A stretch of DNA of 57,363 nt from positions 1 to 57,363 of the forward strand of contig DAOUQC010000021.1 in the NCBI GenBank assembly GCA_030625775.1, given 5' to 3'. The stretch is from Verrucomicrobiota bacterium. Lineage in GTDB: Bacteria; Verrucomicrobiota; Verrucomicrobiia; Verrucomicrobiales; DEV007. Positions 7,000-15,049 of the stretch are shown here, one piece after another (position 1 is the stretch's first letter; each line of letters starts with the position of its first letter). The position numbers and the translations under genes are program-made. A model generated the notes under the pieces. The model saw nothing but the letters and a program-made list of their open reading frames with translations, did no database searches and was not told where the DNA came from.

Positions 7000-8394
7000 A
7001 TGAGCGACCTCGATAACAAACCCTGGTATGATGGAATAACCCGCTATCAATGGCTCGTCCTGACCGTCGCCTGCCTAGGCTGGATTTTTGATGTGTTTGA
7101 AGGACAGGTTTTTGTCGCCTCGATGCAGGACGCCATGCCTGATTTGCTGGGGACCTCGCCGGATGACCCGAAGGTCAGCGGATGGAACAACTGGGCTTTT
7201 GGCTCCTTCATGCTTGGCGGTGCAGTGGGAGGTATCTTTTTCGGTATGATGAGTGACCGCGTCGGTCGCACCAAAACCATGATGATCACCATCCTGTTTT
7301 ACTCAGCCTTCACCTGCGTCACTGCCTTTGCTCAACAGCCCTGGCACATGGTGGTGTTACGCTTTTTTGTCGCTATGGGAGTTGGTGGAGAATGGGCCGT
7401 GGCTTCAGCCATGGTTGCAGAAGTCATGCCCAAACGAGCACGGGCGATCACCAGTTCCATCTTCCATGCCTCCAGTGTTTTTGGAACCCTGCTGGCAGTT
7501 GCCGCCATCTCTTTACTGATCGGCAACCAAGAATTAAACGCCAGCCTTGCAGAAAAAGGTATCGACGGATGGCGAATCGGTTTTGCCATCGGCGCCCTGC
7601 CCGCCCTGCTTATTCTCTGGATCCGCTGGAAACTGAAAGAACCCGACTCATGGAAAGCGGCACGCGAACGGGCCAAGAACGATCCCACCCAAAAGCAGGG
7701 CCGACTGGGAGAACTGTTTGCCAAACCACAACTCCGGAGCACCCTCGTCGGCGTCACCCTAGCCACCGTTGGTCTGGTGACTTTCTGGGGAATTCACATC
7801 TATGGAAAAAACGCCTTGATGCGCAATACCCAGGCAGAAGTTTTACGAATTGAAAATATCCCCACCGATGCTGACAAGGCAGTGAAAGCTGTCGCTTATG
7901 AGAAACACAAATCAAAGATTAAATCATCGGAAATGCTAAGCATGACCTTTAATACCATCGGCGGTGGACTGGGGCTCATTCTATTTGGAGCCATTTCTAA
8001 CCGTATGGGAAGGAAGGGGGCCTTCATTATGTATCATGCCGTCGCTTTTGTGATGGTTCTCATATTATTCAAGGTTCTCATACCCGATCCGGAAACCTCG
8101 AATCTAACCTATATGATATTCCTACCCGTATTCGGTTTTTTCACCCTGGGTATGCATGCGGGTTACGCAGTTTATTTTCCCGAGCTTTATCCGACCCGCC
8201 TGCGTGGCACCGGAGCTGGTTTTTGTTTTAATATGGGACGCCTGGGAACAGCCGCCGCCTTTTTCTTTTTTGGTAGCCTGGCAACTCCCTTACTTCCCGA
8301 GCAACAAGCGCTGTGGCTCTCGCCCCTCTACATCGTCGGACTGGTCGTCGTGCTGTTCGGCAAAGAAACGCGCGGAGAAGAACTGCCGGATTAA
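7000..8394 (+). CDS. MFS transporter (sugar / sugar-acid type)
   Basis: 464 residues with about 12 predicted membrane segments. The MFS signature between helices 2 and 3 is GMMSDRVGRTKTMM, and a matching SNRMGRKGAFIMY occurs in the second half. The GGEWAVASAMVAEVMPKRARA block in TM5 resembles the metabolite:H+ symporter/AAHS-like branch. A soluble insert of about 60 residues (LMRNTQAEVLRIENIPTDAD...) sits between TM7 and TM8. Placed 116 bases after the Tat oxidoreductase on the same strand, it probably imports the oxidised product or substrate of that enzyme. Direction and substrate are inferred from context only. Confidence 0.88.
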   Translation: MSDLDNKPWYDGITRYQWLVLTVACLGWIFDVFEGQVFVASMQDAMPDLLGTSPDDPKVSGWNNWAFGSFMLGGAVGGIFFGMMSDRVGRTKTMMITILFYSAFTCVTAFAQQPWHMVVLRFFVAMGVGGEWAVASAMVAEVMPKRARAITSSIFHASSVFGTLLAVAAISLLIGNQELNASLAEKGIDGWRIGFAIGALPALLILWIRWKLKEPDSWKAARERAKNDPTQKQGRLGELFAKPQLRSTLVGVTLATVGLVTFWGIHIYGKNALMRNTQAEVLRIENIPTDADKAVKAVAYEKHKSKIKSSEMLSMTFNTIGGGLGLILFGAISNRMGRKGAFIMYHAVAFVMVLILFKVLIPDPETSNLTYMIFLPVFGFFTLGMHAGYAVYFPELYPTRLRGTGAGFCFNMGRLGTAAAFFFFGSLATPLLPEQQALWLSPLYIVGLVVVLFGKETRGEELPD

Positions 8395-8428
8395 TTCGCT
8401 TATCGTGCCTGCTTGATTACTGTCCCCA

Positions 8429-9184
8429 GTGTCTCCGGAAATCACCGCCCTCATCCTCGTTGCGCTGTTCATGGCAGCAGCAGCTTTTGTCCAGTCAGTC
8501 AGCGGCTTTGGCATGGCCATCGTCGCGGTGGCACTGCTACCGCTGGTGATGGACTTGAAGGACGCTATTGCCCTCATCGCAGTTTTTAATCTTTTTGTCA
8601 GCACCCTCACCCTGTTCTGGAATCGCTCTGGCTTCTCTTGGAGTATCGCCCGCCCACTGGTAATAGGCATGATAGTCGGCATACCTGTCGGTTACTATTT
8701 TCTTCAAAATACCGATTCCACCATCCTGATCAGGGTGCTTGGTATCGTGCTCATTCTAATTGCGATCAGTGATACCATTCTGGCCCGCAAACACCATTAC
8801 TCCCTACCCACCTGGTCGGCCTGGCCTTTTGCAATTTTTGGGGGTGTGATCGGCGGAGCCTTCAACGTCGGAGGACCACCAATCGTCGCTTACACCTATT
8901 CCCAAAGTTGGAGCAAAACCCAGATCGTCGCTACACTGCAAATCGTCTTCCTCATTGCCGGTTTTTTCCGCAACGGTCTCATGATCAGTCATGATCTCAC
9001 CACCTCCGGCAGAACCGATTGGTCATGGGCTCTCGCGACCAATCTGCTCGCCTCCATCCCACTCGCCATCCTCGCCATCTGGATGGGGAAAAAATGCCTC
9101 GATCGCATTCCTCAAAGTATTCTGCGCGCCACTGTCTTCACCTTCATCTTCATCATGGGCACTAAATATTTGTTCTTTCCGTAA
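8429..9184 (+). CDS. TauE/SafE family membrane anion exporter
   Basis: 251 residues starting at GTG 8429, nearly all hydrophobic, with about eight membrane segments. The N-terminal repeat has QSVSGFGMAIVAV and the second repeat IGGAFNVGGPPIVAYTY, the paired G-rich motifs of TauE/SafE (PF01925). Members export sulfite, sulfoacetate or other organic anions. It lies 34 bases after the MFS gene and is probably co-transcribed. The pairing suggests that the pathway served by this cluster releases a small anion, but which anion cannot be read from the sequence. Confidence 0.88.
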   Translation: MSPEITALILVALFMAAAAFVQSVSGFGMAIVAVALLPLVMDLKDAIALIAVFNLFVSTLTLFWNRSGFSWSIARPLVIGMIVGIPVGYYFLQNTDSTILIRVLGIVLILIAISDTILARKHHYSLPTWSAWPFAIFGGVIGGAFNVGGPPIVAYTYSQSWSKTQIVATLQIVFLIAGFFRNGLMISHDLTTSGRTDWSWALATNLLASIPLAILAIWMGKKCLDRIPQSILRATVFTFIFIMGTKYLFFP

Positions 9185-9260
9185 TATTATACCTCGACAA
9201 TACAGCTACACCATTTGCCCTTGTAGCCTTTCAATATAAGTTATTGCACAAGCCCCCACT

Positions 9261-9815
9261 ATGAAAAGCCCACACTTGATTCTATTCACTGCTTTTTCCT
9301 TCATCGCCACTCAAGTAACCGCTGGCGACACCAAACCTTACCAGGGCAAGATTCACTCCATCCCCGGATTGATTGAAGCCGAGCACTGGGACGAAGGCCA
9401 AGCGGAGACCGCCTATCACGACATCGACGAACAAAATCGCGGTGCAGACTATCGGGAGAAAACCCAGGTCGACATCGAAAAGCGACCAGATGCTTCCAAT
9501 GGCCATGGCATCGGCTGGACAAAAAAAGGTGAGTGGCTGGCCTACACCGTAGAGGTGAAAGAAAGCGGACTCTACAGCATCATAATCCCTGTGGCCTCAA
9601 AGAAAAAGGGAGGTGTGTTTCACATCGAAATGGACGGCAAGGATGTGTCCGGCCCGATCACTGTGCCTGACACCGGTAGCTGGCAGACTTTGAAACTTAT
9701 CACCCACAAAAATGTCAAACTGGAAAAGGGAGTTCACCTCATGAAAGTCATCATGGATAGTGAAGGCGATTCAAAGAGCATCGGTGACATTGATTATTTC
9801 AAATTCGTGAAATGA
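9261..9815 (+). CDS. Secreted CBM6-like carbohydrate-binding protein
   Basis: 184 residues with a Sec signal (LILFTAFSFIATQVTAG, cleavage near residue 22). The mature part is a single beta-sandwich-like domain: GLIEAEHWDEG, then GIGWTKKGEWLAYTVEVKESGLYSI, VFHIEMDGKDVSGPI, and a final SIGDIDYFKFVK. The IEAE start, GEWLxY and DYF end are typical of CBM6/CBM35-type modules. No catalytic domain is attached, so it probably binds glycans in the periplasm or on the surface. It sits 76 bases after the exporter on the same strand. Confidence 0.75.
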   Translation: MKSPHLILFTAFSFIATQVTAGDTKPYQGKIHSIPGLIEAEHWDEGQAETAYHDIDEQNRGADYREKTQVDIEKRPDASNGHGIGWTKKGEWLAYTVEVKESGLYSIIIPVASKKKGGVFHIEMDGKDVSGPITVPDTGSWQTLKLITHKNVKLEKGVHLMKVIMDSEGDSKSIGDIDYFKFVK

Positions 9816-9961
9816 AAATCCAGAAGTAAGCAGGGTGGAGTTAGAATATAACAGCAACTGTCCTGACTACTTAATTTTGAATCCTGATTTCTACCCTAAG
9901 TATTGCTTTGCATATTAAATATAGTCTTGACTAAGTTTCTTTTGATGGCAGAAATGTCTCC

Positions 9962-10828
9962 ATGAAATTGTCTGTCTGCAAAACTACAACCTGCCTCTCA
10001 ATTGCCCTGTTGGTCACTCTGTCGCTTTCAGTGACTCAGCCGACGAAGGCTGACGGTGGGAAAATATCATCGCCAGCTCACGCCAAGCATGGAACACTTT
10101 TCCAATGGAGCTCTGACGTTTCCGGGGGGGCTGATCTCAGCAGCCCCTTGATCACTGACCGCCCTGACTTTACTGAATCCACTGTCACCGTTGGCCAAGG
10201 TATTACCCAGATTGAATTTGGTTACACTTACATCCATAGTGGCGACTCGGATGTGTATTCACTCGGCGAACCTCTCTTGCGTTATGGAATTCTGGCTGAA
10301 TGGCTGGAGCTACGTCTCGGCATTTTTCCACTCGAAGCAGACGGAGAACCGGGGTTTTCCGACCTCTACTTCGGTTTCAAAATTGCGCTGACTCCACAAG
10401 ACGGCCTACTCCCCGAAATGGCGCTCATCCCGCAAACCTTCGCCCCGACCGGCAGTGACGTTTTTACAGACGGTGGATGGCAGCCGGGCCTCAACTGGAC
10501 CTACGGATGGCAGGTCAACGATCTCCTTTCCACCGCAGGCTCGACCCAGATCAACCGACGCTTCACGGACAGCGATGATGACTTCCTCCGACTCGCCCAG
10601 TCATGGACCGTCTCTCTTTCACTGAGCGAAAAAGCAGGTGTCTACACCGAGTGGTTTGCTTTTTTCCCAGTAGACTCAGGCGCTGCTGAAAACGAACACT
10701 ACCTCAACGGAGGCCTCACCTACCTGATCAATAACGACATGCAATTTGATGTCCGGGTCGGATGGGGTCTCAACGAAGCCGCTGAAGATTTCTTTGCAGG
10801 TGCCGGTCTTTCTGTCAGATTCCAATAA
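9962..10828 (+). CDS. Outer-membrane barrel, phenol MetA-pathway (PF13557) type
   Basis: 288 residues with a signal peptide (about residues 1-30) and then ITDRPDFTESTVTVGQGITQIEFGYTY, the recognisable opening of the Phenol_MetA_deg transporter family. Alternating polar and hydrophobic beta strands follow, and the chain ends in an aromatic-containing strand (GLSVRFQ). Members are thought to be outer-membrane channels for small compounds. Its stop codon overlaps the start of the downstream SDR gene (TAATG at 10826-10830), implying translational coupling. A 146-base AT-rich gap upstream could hold a separate promoter. Confidence 0.75.
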   Translation: MKLSVCKTTTCLSIALLVTLSLSVTQPTKADGGKISSPAHAKHGTLFQWSSDVSGGADLSSPLITDRPDFTESTVTVGQGITQIEFGYTYIHSGDSDVYSLGEPLLRYGILAEWLELRLGIFPLEADGEPGFSDLYFGFKIALTPQDGLLPEMALIPQTFAPTGSDVFTDGGWQPGLNWTYGWQVNDLLSTAGSTQINRRFTDSDDDFLRLAQSWTVSLSLSEKAGVYTEWFAFFPVDSGAAENEHYLNGGLTYLINNDMQFDVRVGWGLNEAAEDFFAGAGLSVRFQ

Positions 10829-11622
10829 TGGAACTCGGACTCAAAGATAAACCCGTTCTCGTTATGGCCTCCTCAGGGGGCATCGGACGTGGCACCGCAC
10901 TCGAATTTGCCAGGGAAGGCGCTCGCGTCATGCTCTTCGCACGATCCGAGGAAAAGCTCATCAAGACTCAGGGAGAGATCGCCAGCCAAACGGGCAACAA
11001 GCCGTCCTACACTGTCGGCGACATTTCTGATCCCGATGCCATCTCGAAAGTTATCGATCGCACCGTAACCAAATTCGGTGGTTTGTGGGCCCTGTTCAAC
11101 AATACCGGTGGCCCCCCGGCAGGAACTTTCGATTCTTTCAATGGCGACGATGCCTGGCAATCAGCCTTCGAACTTACCCTGCTCTCATACATTCGTGTGA
11201 TCCGCACCGCCCTTCCCCACATCCGCAAATCAGGCAAAGGCGGACGCATCGTCAACAACACTTCCATTTCAACCAAACGTGTGATCGACAATCTCATTCT
11301 GTCCAACACCTTTCGAATGGGCATCGTCGGTTTGTCAAAAACCCTCGCCCGGGAACTCGGGCCAGAAAAAATCCTCGTCAACGTCGTCGGACCCGGACGC
11401 ATCGACACAGACCGCATCGGCCACCTCGACTCCGTCATTGCCGAAAAGCAAGACTGCGCTGCGGAAGAGGTTCGCGCCGCAGCCGAAGCCAACATCCCTC
11501 TCGGTCGGACAGGAACACCGGAAGAGTTCGGTAAAATCGTCGCTTTCCTCTGCTCCGAAGCCAATACTTATCTCACCGGCCAAAACATGCTTATCGACGG
11601 TGGTGCCGTCGACGCCTATTGA
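10828..11622 (+). CDS. SDR family oxidoreductase lacking the usual YxxxK
   Basis: 264 residues, Rossmann fold. Cofactor loop VMASSGGIGRGTALEFAREGA near residues 12-32, NNTGGPP where classical SDRs have NNAG, a serine-containing NTSISTK strand, and C-terminal YLTGQNMLIDGGAVDAY. At the expected YxxxK position the chain reads LSNTFRMG, so both catalytic Tyr and Lys are replaced. This matches a known FabG-like subgroup with SNxxR, not random decay. Start ATG 10828 overlaps the preceding stop. The gene ends exactly where the convergent RAYT gene ends. Substrate unknown; probably a sugar or keto-acid step in this cluster. Confidence 0.85.
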   Translation: MELGLKDKPVLVMASSGGIGRGTALEFAREGARVMLFARSEEKLIKTQGEIASQTGNKPSYTVGDISDPDAISKVIDRTVTKFGGLWALFNNTGGPPAGTFDSFNGDDAWQSAFELTLLSYIRVIRTALPHIRKSGKGGRIVNNTSISTKRVIDNLILSNTFRMGIVGLSKTLARELGPEKILVNVVGPGRIDTDRIGHLDSVIAEKQDCAAEEVRAAAEANIPLGRTGTPEEFGKIVAFLCSEANTYLTGQNMLIDGGAVDAY

Positions 11623-12654
11623 TCACTTCACCAGTATGCTCTTCCTCAAATCTCGTAGCGTTCGCAACTTGCCCCATTCTGCAGCACGCATTTTTCTTCC
11701 TCCATCACTCCGACGACAGCCAAAATGTGCCCTCTTTTGCTCAAAAAATTCATCTACATAACGCTGCCCTCCCAACACCGCACCATCCGAAAAATACCTC
11801 ACCCGGCACCGCAAAGCTTCAGCTAGAGATAGTTTTCCTCCCGCGGCCCAAACCTCTTCGATCCGCTGCTGGGTAACCCCCCCTTTCCAACGAACTGTGC
11901 CATCGACTGTCTCTCCCCCTAACCGTTCTTCACCCGAGCCAAACAACAGGCAACGATATTCCGCCACCACCGCCCTCCATGCTACCCCTTGTTTGCTCAT
12001 CACGGCAAAGGTCAGGCCCTGGCGCGCGCCTTTCACTCCCGCCACTGCTGCAGCGTAGCTGCACCAACGGTAATCTGCCGGATCCTCCACCAGGCCCGCT
12101 CGGATCGGATTCAGATCAATATACGCCGCCACCGACCGCACCGCATCCCCACACTCCAGCAACACACTCTTGAAACGCCCTTCCCACAAAGCACCGCGGC
12201 GCTCATGTGCGTTATTATAAGCCAAGGTCATCTTCATTTTCAATTCCTTCATAAACTTCGAGAGATCAAACATCCGGGTTTTCACTCGCTCTGCGATTTC
12301 ACTGACCCCTTCCGTATGCCCATTCTCCCGATACATCGCCACCTCCCCCAGCAACTGATGTGTACTCCACTCAGAGCGCAGCACCCCCAGACGCTTGATG
12401 TAGTCCTCATCCTTCCAACCCTTCGTCGCAGCCTCTTTATCCGGCACCTCTAATAATAGGTGAAAATGATTCCCCATGAAACACCACGCCAGAGCCCGCA
12501 AACCACTGAATTCCAGCTGTTTGAGCAAAACAATATGGAAAATTTCCTTATCCTCATCCCCGAACAACAGTTCCCTGCCCGCCACTCGGCTCACCACATG
12601 GTAAAAATTCGTCTCTCCCTCCGGTCCCAACAAAAATTTACGCGTTTTCCTCAT
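11623..12654 (-). CDS. RAYT: REP-associated Y1 (IS200-like) transposase
   Basis: 343 residues. The HUH motif is HFH in CFMGNHFHLLLEVP (about residues 60-72). A candidate catalytic Tyr lies in MTLAYNNAHERRGALWEGRFKS (about residue 145), followed by AAYIDLNPIRAGLVEDPADYRWCSY. This order is standard for TnpA-REP/RAYT proteins, single-copy domesticated Y1 transposases that process REP hairpins. It is longer than short RAYTs, with an extra C-terminal region of about 100 residues (residues 240-343) of unknown role. Two GGGGTCTGTCCCC-type repeats lie just upstream of its start. Its stop abuts the SDR stop with no gap. Confidence 0.9.
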   Translation of the reverse strand: MRKTRKFLLGPEGETNFYHVVSRVAGRELLFGDEDKEIFHIVLLKQLEFSGLRALAWCFMGNHFHLLLEVPDKEAATKGWKDEDYIKRLGVLRSEWSTHQLLGEVAMYRENGHTEGVSEIAERVKTRMFDLSKFMKELKMKMTLAYNNAHERRGALWEGRFKSVLLECGDAVRSVAAYIDLNPIRAGLVEDPADYRWCSYAAAVAGVKGARQGLTFAVMSKQGVAWRAVVAEYRCLLFGSGEERLGGETVDGTVRWKGGVTQQRIEEVWAAGGKLSLAEALRCRVRYFSDGAVLGGQRYVDEFFEQKRAHFGCRRSDGGRKMRAAEWGKLRTLRDLRKSILVK

Positions 12655-12673
12655 AATTTATCTTGTAGCATCC

Positions 12674-12778
12674 TCAACCCAAAAACACAATAACTATTTA
12701 ACATGGGGTCTGTCCCCTTATACCTTATACTCTCGAACCAAAAATACAATAATTGCTTATAAGGAGTCTATCCCCTTA
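12674..12778. repeat. Two degenerate REP-like repeats upstream of the RAYT
   Basis: Copy 1 (12674-12720) has an A/C-rich segment CCAAAAACACAATAA, then GGGGTCTGTCCCCTTAT. Copy 2 (about 12735-12778) has CCAAAAATACAATAA, then GGAGTCTATCCCCTTAT. In copy 1 GGGG/CCCC forms a 4-bp stem with a 5-base loop. Copy 2 has decayed at two positions. Position next to a Y1 transposase and the shared layout identify them as its likely substrates. Confidence 0.7.
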
Positions 12779-13005
12779 TTTTTTCCTGGCCCAAAAAAAT
12801 CGAGGCAATGAGGAGTGAGGGGATTTTGTATGTTTTTACCGAAGTACCGAAAATACGGTATTACACAGTATATTCTTGGTTGAATAGCTCTGAAATGATA
12901 CTGCTTTTTATGGTGAATCGATGTGTCTTGTTATAGTTTTCGCTACTGATCGGTTGCTGTATTGTGGTAACTCCACCCCTCCTATTCTTTCCTCCCTAAA
13001 AGACC
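12779..13005. other. AT-rich intergenic DNA before the VWA-like gene
   Basis: No gene is seen. A small inverted repeat TACCG-AAAATA-CGGTA lies at 12845-12860. The segment must contain the promoter of the gene starting at 13006, but no convincing -35/-10 pair was identified. A CTCCTATTC pyrimidine stretch rather than a Shine-Dalgarno precedes the ATG. Confidence 0.35.
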
Positions 13006-14727
13006 ATGGCAAGCTTACATGAAATGGTGGCAAACGTTGAAGCCATGCCCGATAATTGGGATGCACGATTGAATTTGGCTCAAGCTTATAAGGGGCTGGG
13101 AATGACCGACGAAGCCTTGATAGCCTTGCGAGGCAGTCCAATGGATCCAATGACCATGGAGCAGTCCCGCTTGGTGAGCGAGCTCCGCTTGGAGCTTGAT
13201 CCCGATGGGAGGCAGAATATGAGCAAACCAGCGCATCCTGTTACGGGCATAGTAGTGGAAATACAGGAACCAGAAGGGGAAGCGGTCGCTGTAGCGACTG
13301 TTGTTGGAGAAAAAAATGAGGAAGAGGTTTTGTTGGCAGTTGAGATTGTCGAAGACGGTTCAGAGAGTGCACTGGTAATTCCAGCGGAATGGGATGAGAA
13401 AGGAGATGCTCGAGCCATCGTAATGGCAGGAGAAGTGCATGGGGAAGCGATAAAGGTACACGAAAAGGAAAGTGATGCGGCTCAGAAGGCTTCTGCATTG
13501 ACGGTAGCGATTCTGGTGCATGTGGGGATCGCTCTCTTACTTGGACTCGTGGTGATGACAATGCCCCCTCCCAATCCGCCTCAAATTGTGGCAACCTCTT
13601 ACACTGAAGAAGATGCGGAAGATATCGAGGATGTAAAGATTCAGAAAATAGCGAACGCACAGGCGGCGAGTGCTGCATCAAAGCCGACTTTTGCGATCAG
13701 TTCGATGGCTTCGTCACCGATTGCGATTCCCGAGTTTGACGAAACCCAGAGTGTGGATGTGACCCTCGGAATGACTGCTCAGAATGTGGGTATGGACATG
13801 AGCTTTGACGATGGCAAGGGAGACACATCAGAGGTTAAATTTTTTGGGATTCGGGCTTCGGGCAATCGAATTGTATTCATTATCGAGGCGTCCCGCTATA
13901 TGTTGACTGATCAAAAAGGAGGGATTCCCGCTTACAACAAGGTCAAGGACGAGATCGCACAGATGATGGCGGGCCTGAACCGGCAGACTGCTTTTAACCT
14001 CATTATATACGACGGAAAAAGAGTGGCAACCTATCAGGATGAATTGGTGGCTGCAACCCCATCCAACATCCGTCTGGCAATTGAGTGGTTTTCTCCGATC
14101 AACAAAAAATTTGAAAATATAGGCCTTCAAAAAGGTTATTCTTCCAAACCTGTGCAGTCTGGGATCGAGCCATTTGAGGTTAATGATCTGACCAATTATA
14201 TTAAAGCGTCGCAATTGGCACTGGAAATGGATGTCAGTACGATTTTTCTGCTGAGTAACGGTTGGGGGTGGCACGGGAAGCCCATGGAGAAGCTTGAGTA
14301 TGAAAAATTCATGAAAAAAGCGAAGTGGAAGGAGAAGGATGAAATCGCATGGAGGGAAAGTGTCAAGAAAGCCCAAGCCTGGTTGAAACAGGAAAATGCA
14401 AATCGCTTAAAAAAGAGAATCCCCAGAAAGGTAGTGGTCAGTTTGAGCAGAATTATCAGTCAGACTTCACCTGGGTTGAGGCATAAGCCCGGCCCTCCGG
14501 GATACACAATGGAGGATGTAGAGGATCAGTTGAAAAACGCTGTATCTGTTTATTATCGGACGAAAAGTAAGCCCAGACCGAAATTTAACGTGGTTTGGTT
14601 TGTCGGGGAAGATGAAAATCCGAGTGTTAGGGTCGAGGAGCATTTGAAGCATCAGACCAAGAGGAACCGGGGTAAGTTAAAAATTTTGAAAGGCATGGCA
14701 GGCTTGAAAAATGTCACGGGAGGCTGA
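13006..14727 (+). CDS. Membrane protein with TPR-like N-terminus and VWA-like C-terminal domain
   Basis: 573 residues, not a recognised named family. Seen: a TPR-like helix pair at residues 1-45 (DNWDARLNLAQAYKGLGMTDEALIAL); an acidic linker; one transmembrane helix at about residues 165-185 (VAILVHVGIALLLGLVVMTM) followed by PPPNPPQ; and a VWA-like fold from about residue 280 (GNRIVFIIEASRYML ... TAFNLIIYDGK ... STIFLLSNGWG). The MIDAS DxSxS is altered to EASRY, so metal binding is doubtful. The rest is Lys-rich. It may be an envelope scaffold or a component of a motility or secretion apparatus, but no function can be assigned. Its DNA is AT-richer than that of its neighbours. Confidence 0.75.
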   Translation: MASLHEMVANVEAMPDNWDARLNLAQAYKGLGMTDEALIALRGSPMDPMTMEQSRLVSELRLELDPDGRQNMSKPAHPVTGIVVEIQEPEGEAVAVATVVGEKNEEEVLLAVEIVEDGSESALVIPAEWDEKGDARAIVMAGEVHGEAIKVHEKESDAAQKASALTVAILVHVGIALLLGLVVMTMPPPNPPQIVATSYTEEDAEDIEDVKIQKIANAQAASAASKPTFAISSMASSPIAIPEFDETQSVDVTLGMTAQNVGMDMSFDDGKGDTSEVKFFGIRASGNRIVFIIEASRYMLTDQKGGIPAYNKVKDEIAQMMAGLNRQTAFNLIIYDGKRVATYQDELVAATPSNIRLAIEWFSPINKKFENIGLQKGYSSKPVQSGIEPFEVNDLTNYIKASQLALEMDVSTIFLLSNGWGWHGKPMEKLEYEKFMKKAKWKEKDEIAWRESVKKAQAWLKQENANRLKKRIPRKVVVSLSRIISQTSPGLRHKPGPPGYTMEDVEDQLKNAVSVYYRTKSKPRPKFNVVWFVGEDENPSVRVEEHLKHQTKRNRGKLKILKGMAGLKNVTGG

Positions 14728-15049
14728 AAATTAAAGCATGGTGCAGTTGATCTAAAACGGCTTTTCACGATGGAGCTCAACTAGAACTGGCATGGTTTAT
14801 CTCAAACAATGTGATTCCGATCATGAGCGGAATCAGTGCTAATGCCCGGCACCAGGTGAACTCGGGAGATTCCGAAATAACTGAATCGTGAAGCTAAACA
14901 CGTGAAGCTAAACACATAAGGAGCATTGCTGGAATGCCTGCCATCAAAATTTGTAACCCGGGCATGCAAGAACGGGCTGGAAATCTAGTTCGAACATCGA
15001 GTTGAGAGATTGTCTCTTTAGCTGAACGATAAAGACTGACTCACCTCTC
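14728..15049. other. 322-base gene-free region with a 14-bp tandem repeat
   Basis: No coding frame with support. GTGAAGCTAAACAC occurs twice in tandem (14888-14901 and 14902-14915). The region separates the end of the VWA-like gene from the convergent end of the DUF1080 gene. No strong terminator hairpin with a U-run was found. Confidence 0.4.
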
